From assembly GCA_002633005.1 (NCBI GenBank), contig NMRA01001285.1, forward strand, positions 1 through 26,414: a DNA stretch of 26,414 nucleotides, written 5' to 3'. Below, piece by piece: positions 18,729 through 26,414 of the stretch. Origin of the DNA: Phoronis australis. Its lineage: Eukaryota > Phoronida > Phoronidae. Made by a program: the position numbers and the translations under genes. The notes beneath the pieces were generated by a model, which saw only the letters and a program-made list of their open reading frames with translations, was not told where the DNA came from and did no database searches. Each line of letters begins with the position of its first letter. Position 1 is the stretch's first letter.

Positions 18729-20925
18729 ACCGATGTGGTTCTTAGCCGGTTGTCCACGTCAGCCCGAAACCACAGTCGCCATTTTTTGGACCTCAGTCAT
18801 TCGGTTCCTGCTCGCGTTTGCTAATTTAGTCTTGACATAGAACCCATTCATATGTAGGCCTACGCTGATGGCAACATTTTGATACTGTATCGTTGAATTT
18901 TACCGTGATGTATCAAATTAGTAAGTGGCATTTGGCGCGTGAGTTAAAAACACCACACGTGCAGGCATTCAGAGTTCACCAATGAACCGGACGAGACGTT
19001 TACGTAGAAATCGACAAAACAGTCCGGAGTAAATTTCGGGGATTGTATTATCGATGATATAAAACTATACTGTAAAGTGTAGGCCACCTAATAGGGGAGC
19101 AAACTTTCCTCGTCTTTAGGAAACTGTACATACCGGTGCACACGCACTGCGATCAGGCAACCCCCTCCCCACAGGTGCTGTTGACACTTGTAATGACTCG
19201 TCCACATGGGATTACAATTTTCCAGTTACCAGGAATTGTAGTAGGAAGTAGGTTAAAATTGGCGGCAATGAAGTGCAGCGTTACGGCGGGTTAAGGTGAA
19301 GAAGATTTAAGAAGCAATCCCTATTAAAACCAATAGATTTTCAATGTCAGTCTATACGTCGAAATTCAAAAGCAATTTTGTTTTTTTTTTTGTACATGGA
19401 TAGTTATATTAACACAAAACTAAATGCCAAAGTTTGTGCACTCAATGACTCCTATTTTCGGCGCTGTTTCATGTGACTACAAATTGGCAAAATTGGGAAA
19501 TATTAACCGTTTCCAAACTTCTATCTTTTCAGCAACGATAGTAAGGTTTGAATAAAAGACGTAAAGTGTGCATGATTCTTTAGTTTTAGGAACTTTGCAT
19601 TCATGTCTTTTTGAACCCGAAGGTGTGAACATTGCGCGAGTCCAATACGGACGGTTGTCCAGTGTGTGTCCAGTATTGGTATAGGCAAAAATAGGCCTTT
19701 TAATTTGGTGCAACATACTTGGAAACGTTACAGTATATATCAGCTTTATCTGTTCGTACAAAGCAATAATATTCAAATTCATGGAAAATTTGATAATAGA
19801 AACTCGTTTTTTCAAAATAAGTCGCCTTGAAATACTGCAACCCGCTTTCGCCGCCACTTCGACTCGGTAAAACTCAAGAAATAGCAACACAACATTGTCT
19901 TCAATGAATTAAAACTACGAAATAAAGTCTGGATTGCATGAATTTTTACCCAATTATAAGCATTTGTAATCAATTGAACGTTGTAAACTCAGAATAGTCA
20001 GGTCCCTTAGCAGCCAAAAACCCCAAAACATTTACACCCCGGATGAAAGCACCAAAGTTGGTACACAGATGGTTTGGGAAACGCTGAATCTCATGGGGGT
20101 CGGTAACATCAGCAACACTGACTGCATAACATTGGATTCTTTGATAAGTGAACCCTAAATAGACCTCCAACCCCATTATTTCTTTTTTGTATTAAAAAGT
20201 TAATTTTATTTGTTGATTAAGTCATAGAAACTACATACTTTGATCATTGTCATGTATTTGTCTCATACTGCTTGATAAAGGCTCTCAGAATAATCTATTA
20301 TGTTCATATAGTCTGTGTGCACATTCACAGAGATCATTCAACTATATTGTTTTTGTACTATAACGTATTTCTGGTGTATTATTCAAACAAGCTGTATTTT
20401 ACACCATTAGTCAATATTTTAGCCATTGAGGCACAAATTTTTCTCAGTCTCAAGTGTTTTGGTGTCATTTTTGTTGCCAGACAATGCCAGAATAACTTCC
20501 TAGTAACATTCAGACTTAGTTTGCTTTTTTGCCACTCAGTGTCTCTTTACATTTTTTAAATGATGATAGCTTCGCAGCAGTAAAGTTTGTTTCGGGTTGC
20601 TGGTCTGAAAATTGCTAATATCTTGTAACGAAATGAAACCATTTCCGACAATTCGTTGAGACAGTAAACAACCTTGTGGTAGGAAAGAACAGTTGATAGA
20701 AGAATAAACCGTGGGGAAAGAAACTATTCAGGTCAGATTACGTAATTGCAAATTGCCGACTCACAAGAGCGCACTTCAATTTTAGCAGTAGATGAGCGGT
20801 AGGACAATTCTTCCAACATCGGTAAATAATACACATGTAGGGTTTACTCAAAGAGCGGTGCAGCTTTTAATGACATTATATCTGAGTCAGTGAGATTTTA
20901 TTTAGTCGTTTTTACTCGCATGTAC
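18729..20925. other. 2.2 kb between the THAP arms, no identified gene
   Basis: It contains two minus-strand frames, 19477-19890 (137 codons) and 19970-20176 (68 codons), which lie downstream of THAP copy 2 on the same strand. Neither shows a transposase or other motif I recognise. A poly-T run lies near 19379-19391. No further inverted or tandem repeats were seen. Confidence 0.4.
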
Positions 20926-21175
20926 GCGAAGCTGTAGGTTATGTATACATCTTTGCACCAAGCCTAAAAGAGATCTTGCCGATCAGCAAAATATGTCACC
21001 ATTCCTTGTTATGGATACGAATCTATTCCATGCGCGGCACACGACGTGATCGGTGGGGAAGTTGTGCGTTTGTATCCCTATGCTGCTGAAGTTGCTACTC
21101 CCGCACACCACACAAAGAGGCATTTTAGCCCAGATATAGACAAGTACACAAAGTCGAAGAAATTGCAGCTGTTAC
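20926..21175 (-). repeat. Inverted duplication, arm 2 (carries a THAP exon)
   Basis: Reverse-complement partner of 18476-18728. The two copies point toward each other, with their downstream ends facing the 2.2-kb interior. Confidence 0.8.
20983..21123 (-). pseudogene. THAP-domain N-terminal exon, copy 2 (partial, ligand lost)
   Basis: Minus-strand ATG at 21123 gives 46 codons beginning MPLCVVCGSSNFSSIGIQTH and containing HNFPTDHVVCRAWNRFVS. It keeps the HxFP motif and the W-containing segment of THAP domains better than copy 1. However, the second zinc Cys (position 9) is Ser, and the frame ends at 20983 without the CxxH half. Since copy 1 keeps Cys9 but lost the FP, the ancestor probably had both and each copy has decayed separately. 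A host gene exon and a P-element-type transposon remnant are both possible. Confidence 0.5.
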
Positions 21176-21301
21176 TTAGTGTTTCTTTTCAGGTGTCAAA
21201 AAGGTGTTTTTGCTACTGGATGCGCTTTTTAAGACGATGTTTCATGGTCTTTTACTGTACCTTCCTTCACAGTCCGCATGTGCGCACCCAGTCTAAAATA
21301 A

Positions 21302-21313
21302 GGGGGGGGGGGG
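21302..21313 (+). repeat. Poly-G run (12)
   Basis: Twelve consecutive G; length may be affected by sequencing. Confidence 0.85.
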
Positions 21314-22141
21314 CTCGAATTTTTCAGTGTACACCGATTCAAAGATTTATTATAGTATAGCCAGGTTACTAAGAATAGAACAAGGTCGGAGGAAATGATA
21401 CTCCAAGAATGCTACATCCCACAATCTTATATTAAGACGACAAACAAATGTTCTGTAGCTTGGCAAGCTACTAAAACCCGCAACTGTCTTACTTGAGGAA
21501 AATCTTCATTGTTGTATTCTCTCCTTTTTATGATCTTTTGATACGTACAGTGATGCCTGGGTATGTTTTATTTATTTTGTGACGGGGTGTTGTCAAAATA
21601 AATGTACTGGTAACATAATTGTGTGCCAGTTAATGTCAGATTCAACTGAATTGAGGGATTGACTAACAGTTGGTTGAAATCTGACTTTTGCGTAAGTGGA
21701 GAACATGTGTGGTAACAGTACGGTACAGTAACTGTGTACCTGCTAGACATTTCCCTTTAACTGTCGCAGTGTTAATTTACTGCGTGATGGTGATACCTTG
21801 AAATAAATATATTTTGAAATGTATTAAAATTTCATTGTTTGAAATAGTTACAGTATCTCAATGTGTTGTTTCTGTGTGAACAATTTTCTTGTCCTTTTCA
21901 TTCCGCAAGGCCAATAATATGGAAGTGTGCTTGTTGTTGACCGCAAAAAATGCGATTCCCCACATCCTGATCGCATAAAGGGGGTAAAATGAGAGGTGTA
22001 AAAATTAATAATGGTAAAAAGAAATCATTCCAACCCCTGTTTAAAACTCTAGTTTCACGGCGTGTCAAGTTGTTTTACAGCAGAGTCTGTAACACAACAT
22101 TTTGAAACTCCTACTTGACTAATCCCTCATTTCGTGCAATC

Positions 22142-22173
22142 CAAAAACAAAACAAAACAAAACAAAACAAAAC
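22142..22173. repeat. (AAAAC)n microsatellite
   Basis: About six uninterrupted AAAAC units, read directly. Confidence 0.9.
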
Positions 22174-23521
22174 CGACCTTCGCAAGTGTTTACTTTCTGT
22201 ATAAAATACTCCTCCACTCTCTATTAACGCACATGTCATCAAATACGCTGTCTGGTCGCTAGGTGTCCCGAGAGTAAAAAAGTTATTTTGTGACTGCGTC
22301 GGTTTGCGATCGAACCGACTGTAGACGTCAAGTCGACATTGACCTACCTTTTGAACTTTCCATGTCAGTGGTCGCTGTTGGGGTAGTGCAGGAGGTGAAT
22401 ACGAAAAACATCATTGCATAGCCGTGTTTCCCTCGACAGATTCAACGCGCGTGGGATAAAATAAATGACACGACTTTACATGCACGTATAATGCTCATCG
22501 ACTTCCATGGGTTTCTATTATTTTTTATCAAGATTTTCACGCAAACGCATGCCTCAAATCTATTTTGTTACAATTAATCAAGTGCGCATGAGTGCACCAA
22601 GCCTATAAATTGGGGGCTCAAATTTTTGAGAATATGTATCTTTTATTATAAAATCCATTGGGTTTGTTCAGGGCTATGAATTGCAGATGCTTTTTTTGGT
22701 ACTTCCTGCCTTCTAGTGGACTCTTGTCTCGTTTTCTACTTTTTCGGAGTTCTTACTTCTCTGACTGAGGCAGACATTTTTCCATTTCTCCAAATAGGGG
22801 CACGTTCGTGCACATAAGCATGACAAGTCCGATACAAAATGTTATCATTTGTTATGTATTAAACAGTAAATACCAAGGAAGTGAGCTCACATTGTACAAG
22901 TGAACCACACCCATAACTGTAATTTGAGTGGAGGTGGCAACCTCAATGATAGAAATGCAATAACCCATGAAATAAAAACTTCCAGTGAACTTTTTTTTTA
23001 AATTTATGCGTAAATCTATTGAAATAATTGCAAGCCCAAGGCATCAAGAAATAATGCCTGAAGATGCTACTATGGCACACTAATTCTGTCATGCTTTGGT
23101 CATTCAATCATTGAAATGAAAGAACAAATTAGAGGACGATTACAATTTAATCATTTGTAGGTACTCCACAGTTCAAATAAAATTCGAGTGTTTTCCTGCG
23201 GAACTCTATATTTGGTTTCAGTCCCTTCACAGGGTCTCCATAAACATTAATTTATATTAATTGTATGTTTGTCTTAACATGATTGAAGTGTATTACAACT
23301 TAAAGACTTTCAAGGTAGTTGACATTAAGATCAGTATACTGTACACCAGTCAAAACTAAAATAATAATTTTTAGGTAAATTCAGTATTGGAACATGATGT
23401 AAGCCTAAATGATTCAACCTTTTACCATAATAAGTAACTTAAATACACAGTAATTTTTAACATTTAGACATTACAAAACTACGCAAGTTTTCATGATATG
23501 AAAGTGGACATACCTGTTTCT

Positions 23522-23535
23522 ATTACCATGGTGAC
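23522..23535. promoter_or_regulatory. X-box-like site
   Basis: ATTACCATGGTGAC resembles the RFX X-box (RTYNCCATGGNRAC) and the perfect palindrome at 940-953. No gene is identified beside it. Confidence 0.25.
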
Positions 23536-23919
23536 CGAATAGTATTTCCTTTAACCAAAATTTAACAAGCATGATTTAAAAAACATAAAATTGCAAGGAA
23601 CAAGAATTGGAGGCTTGAAGCTTCACAATTCAACATAGCCTATACACGTATCTCTAATTAAGCTTCTTCATATTGTTGACTTTATAACCTGAATTAAACA
23701 AGCCAAGAGTCACAAAACATAACTTCATAGCAATTTAGAGTTAAAACTTAGGAAAAATGTGAATCATTTTGTGACACCTAATCAAGCCTTAAACAGCAGT
23801 TGATAGTCAACAAAAAACATTTCAAAATTATTTCAACAAGACAATTCTTTAGCTTAGTGCAAGATCGCCTGAATGGGAATTTCACAGTAAAATAATTCGA
23901 TTATGCCTTATTTTTGCAC

Positions 23920-24114
23920 AAAAACACGAAAACTAAACAAAGTACATTCTTGTAGCAACGTTGTTAAAATGTATCAACGTTAAACCTTCACAAATTACAA
24001 AGTAGCCAGTTGAACATGCCTTCCAGTTCAGTAAAGCCGCCATGTTTTTGGTGCCGCCAGAAATGAGTCCAACGGGCATCGTGATCAAATTTATCACTAA
24101 TACATGTAAGTATC
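23920..24114 (-). repeat. Dispersed repeat, copy B (inverted relative of 1282-1475)
   Basis: On the minus strand this reads GATACTTAC, CCCGTTGGA, CTCATTTCTG, ACATGGCGGC, GGCATGTTCAA, CTTTGTAATTTGTGAAG and on to TTTTCGTGTTTTT, in the same order as copy A. Differences include a 5-6-bp deletion near CCCGTTGGA and a one-base indel that puts the copies in different frames. Neither strand therefore keeps a shared protein. Confidence 0.65.
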
Positions 24115-25605
24115 AACTGCGATGCTGAAATTTAGTGGAAACTGTTGAAACTTGCAGAAAAATAAAAAAGAATTCTATCTAAATTTCACCGTGAATTGTT
24201 GGCGAAAAAAATAAGACAAAGTTTTATTAAACTCTAAATTTATCCCGCTGTCGTCCAAGATGGACGACCCAATTCAAACCAAGTGACCCACTTTTCGCAA
24301 CAAAATTGCAATAACTTTGCACTGCTTGTCTCAATTTTTATACTTTTTTCATTCATACTTTCCGATGACGACAAATCACTTTTTCAAAACGAAGAAAATG
24401 AAAACAAAAAAAATTGGTTCGACTCTTACAGGCTCATAGGTTCGACCATACTTCAAAGAAGGAACTAAACACCAATGCTATTTTACCATAATAAAGAAAA
24501 TTACGCGTAACATTCCAAAAAATAATGACTTCTAACTACGAATTATAAATACACCATATATACTAACGATTCAAGAGAATTTACTAATAAAACAAAATAA
24601 TGAAGACTTTTCGAGCAAGTGAGGACAAAATGCCGGCGTTCAGTAGAAGTTCCTGAACTGACAAGCCGGAAATTTTGGTAAGAAAATAACCGGCGACAGC
24701 TAGTACTTATCTGCTCACAGACACAAACACAATTAAAAAACACTCTTGTGGCGAAAAAGGCGAAAAGGATATAACGAAATGGTATCGAAAAATAATATTT
24801 TATTTATTTATTTAGTATTTTCGGATACTGGAGCCATATTGGCATTTTGAGACAAGGACTTTAAATTGTCAAGTCGAAGGTCTCTCAAATGTAAATAGGT
24901 TTGTTTTCTGGATGTATTACATGATGAACCCGGTGAGTCAGTTGGCATTATGCTTGGGAATACGTAGGAAAAATTTAAAAGTCATGTAAAATTTTGTTTT
25001 CTTCCATTATCATTCGACAATTTCAGGTGAACTAAATGAAAATAAACCCCTTTGAGGTTTCAATTTGTAAGAATTGTTATTTGTAAAAACTGGTTTTGTG
25101 GCTATCCTGTTCGTAAAGACAAAACGAAGGCAATTTCTGCTCCTTTAGAGAATTTTCGTTAAAAACTGCGGTTGTGGAGCGATCTTTAGCGACGGCTTTC
25201 GGCGCCATGATATATTGCGTCACCTATTGGCCATTTTTTTCACCGATTCTTAAATCAACTGTTCTTCTTTCACAAGGTTGCGTAAACGTCACAACAAATT
25301 ATCTGAAAACTGGTTTCCATTCATTATTAGTTTCTAGAATTGTGATACCGAAAAACCGGAGACAGTATGCTTGGGACACGCACACGCGCCATTTCCTAAT
25401 TTTTTGGGACATCTCTCAGGAGATGATGAGAGCTTGGCAAAATTTCTTCTGAAACTTCGGTATCATAGAACGCCATTTTACCAACATTTACACAACAGTT
25501 ATAAATCGAAGTGTGACACGTAGGCCTAATCAAATCTTGAAGTGCAGTTGATTTCCGAACAAAAATTCGATATTGAACCATTTCAACTAATTTTACACAT
25601 AGTGT
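24115..25605. other. No supported gene; small hairpin and short frames
   Basis: A hairpin with GTCGTCCA/TGGACGAC arms lies at 24250-24268. A 43-codon minus frame (25208-25077) starts MAPKAVAKDRSTTAVFNENS in a good initiation context (ATCATGGCG) but shows no motif and no convincing donor. Longer frames at 25174-25452 plus and 25396-25581 minus overlap other frames and look random. Confidence 0.4.
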
Positions 25606-26403
25606 ACCTAATTATCGGACGGAACCTAAATATCGGACATTTCATAGAATCTTACTTGAAGCATAATCTGAGAATTAAATGACACCAATTTTTGTTCCGT
25701 TGTAATGCATTCAATGTCCGACACCGTCTCGTTTTTTTACAGCGTTGCCTCGTTTTGATTTCACCGAGAGGGTGCAATTTAGACCCCCAAGTCGGCCTAA
25801 AATGGACGATCGCATAAATCGGTTATAAAAGTTGAAAATAAAATCTTTTTCTACAATGACACTATCTCATTGAACTGACAATATGTCACTGTTCCATTTT
25901 TTCGTTTTTTCTAAACTCAAGTCAAACCCCGACCGCGCACGTGCGGGTGTCATCTCAAGAAGCCTAAGTGATACTATAAACTGCAGTGAGTTTGCACGTG
26001 CTTTAGTCGTCTGCACTAATTCATCGAAACGACTTGGCGCCGTCATCAGATTTCATTTTATGGATAATTTTGTTGCGAATGGACCTGGGTTCTAGCAGCA
26101 TATATGTCAAAACACTCGAGCTGAAATTTGGCGACAAGGTGCCCGCGGCCATTACATGGTTAGTCAGTTTTCCGCGGTGTGGCGTATGGAGATACATGGT
26201 GTCCGATATTTAGGTTCTCCGAAGGTTTGGTTCTTGTTTTTTTTGAAGATCAGTCGGAACATAAATGTGGCTTTCAGTGACAAGATATAGTAACGGAACA
26301 ATTCCGTGAAGGTAAATCTTTATTTCAGCAAAGAATTTACAACAATCCGTAGTATTTTCAATTAAATACAATGCAAAATGTGCCAAAACATCCGATAATT
26401 AGG
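25606..26403. mobile_element. Element bounded by nested ACCTAAWTATCGGAC inverted motifs
   Basis: The left side carries ACCTAATTATCGGAC (25606-25620) and ACCTAAATATCGGAC (25624-25638). On the right, the exact inverse of the second lies at 26201-26215 and the inverse of the first (14 of 15 bases) at 26390-26403. The order is thus 1-2 ... 2'-1', a mirror arrangement as in a DNA transposon with terminal and subterminal repeats. The interior has no transposase-like frame (70 codons at most). The window ends 11 bases after the last motif, so the true right boundary and any target duplication cannot be checked. Confidence 0.5.
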
Positions 26404-26414
26404 TCACTTGACTG

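Larger units (their letters stand above)
21176..23521. other. No gene seen; simple repeats
   Basis: Holds a 12-base G run (21302-21313), an (AAAAC)n run (22142-22173) and a small hairpin with GTCGGTT/AACCGAC arms (22298-22319). A short relic recurs: sequence around 21283-21345 (G run, GCTCGAATTTTT) resembles 22592-22650 (GGGGGCTCAAATTTTT). GCACCAAGCCTA also occurs at 20955, in THAP arm 2, and near 22592. The open frames are short and featureless. Confidence 0.45.

Noticed and set aside
19477-19890. 137-codon minus frame as a transposase between the THAP arms
   Set aside because: No catalytic or domain motif is recognisable, and composition is not distinct from the surrounding AT-rich DNA.
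24042-24105. Apparent first exon: ATG in GCCGCCATG context, 21 codons beginning MFLVPPEMSPTGIV, then GTAAGT
   Set aside because: It lies on the complement of dispersed repeat copy B. Copy A at 1282-1475 does not keep this frame, and the GTAAGT falls at the edge of the repeat, so the signals are probably accidental.
25174-25452. 92-codon plus frame
   Set aside because: It overlaps other frames on the opposite strand, has no motif and begins without a good start or splice context.

Overview
The window looks like a piece of a draft animal genome, most likely a marine invertebrate deuterostome such as an echinoderm or hemichordate. This placement is an inference. It rests on AT-rich DNA with no long ORFs, intron-type splice signals, many copies of a TAGGCCTA-like word, tRNA-derived and inverted-repeat elements, a THAP-type zinc-finger exon and a Ty3/Gypsy-type gag. 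There is one assembly ambiguity (N at 9815). I see no bacterial operon, rRNA, intact tRNA or CRISPR array. No complete protein-coding gene can be read. Most of what can be supported is mobile-element and repeat structure.

Left third (1-10.5 kb): unremarkable DNA with a perfect RFX X-box-type palindrome (940-953); a dispersed repeat (1282-1475) with an inverted relative at 23920-24114; a 141-bp inverted-repeat MITE (1534-1674); and a possible short first coding exon at a YY1-type ATGGCGG start (2172-2198). Next come a cluster of foldback elements (a tRNA-derived palindrome at 2343-2710, an inverted-repeat MITE at 2847-2989 and a single tRNA-SINE arm at 3141-3298), a decayed minus-strand coding relic (5207-5842), a possible exon with a FFAT-like motif (6851-7192), a 1.25-kb terminal-inverted-repeat element carrying an array of ACTTAAGT palindromes (8002-9251), a 0.43-kb hAT-like MITE (9736-10169) and a half copy of the 2847 MITE (10429-10510).

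Middle (10.5-18.3 kb): a plus-strand reading frame with one internal stop (10614-10979). It is followed by short plus-strand exon candidates whose reading phases fit together, ending in a terminal exon, stop and AATAAA (12514-14261). Then comes a two-copy higher-order tandem repeat (1183-bp period, each copy made of 431-bp subunits, 14865-17100) that carries perfect AGGTCA-N-AGGTCA (DR1) sites. Directly behind it lies a truncated Ty3/Gypsy-like retrotransposon: a putative LTR containing an array of heat-shock-element motifs, a primer-binding-site candidate and a frameshifted gag cut off near 18258.

Right third (18.3-26.4 kb): two diverged copies of a THAP-domain first exon in inverted orientation about 2.2 kb apart (18476-18728 and 20926-21175), long stretches without visible genes, simple repeats, the second copy of the dispersed repeat, and at the right edge an element bounded by nested inverted copies of ACCTAAWTATCGGAC (25606-26403).

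The genes do not form a visible pathway. The notable content is regulatory-looking motif sets (HSE, DR1, X-box) carried by repeats, and several related foldback architectures.
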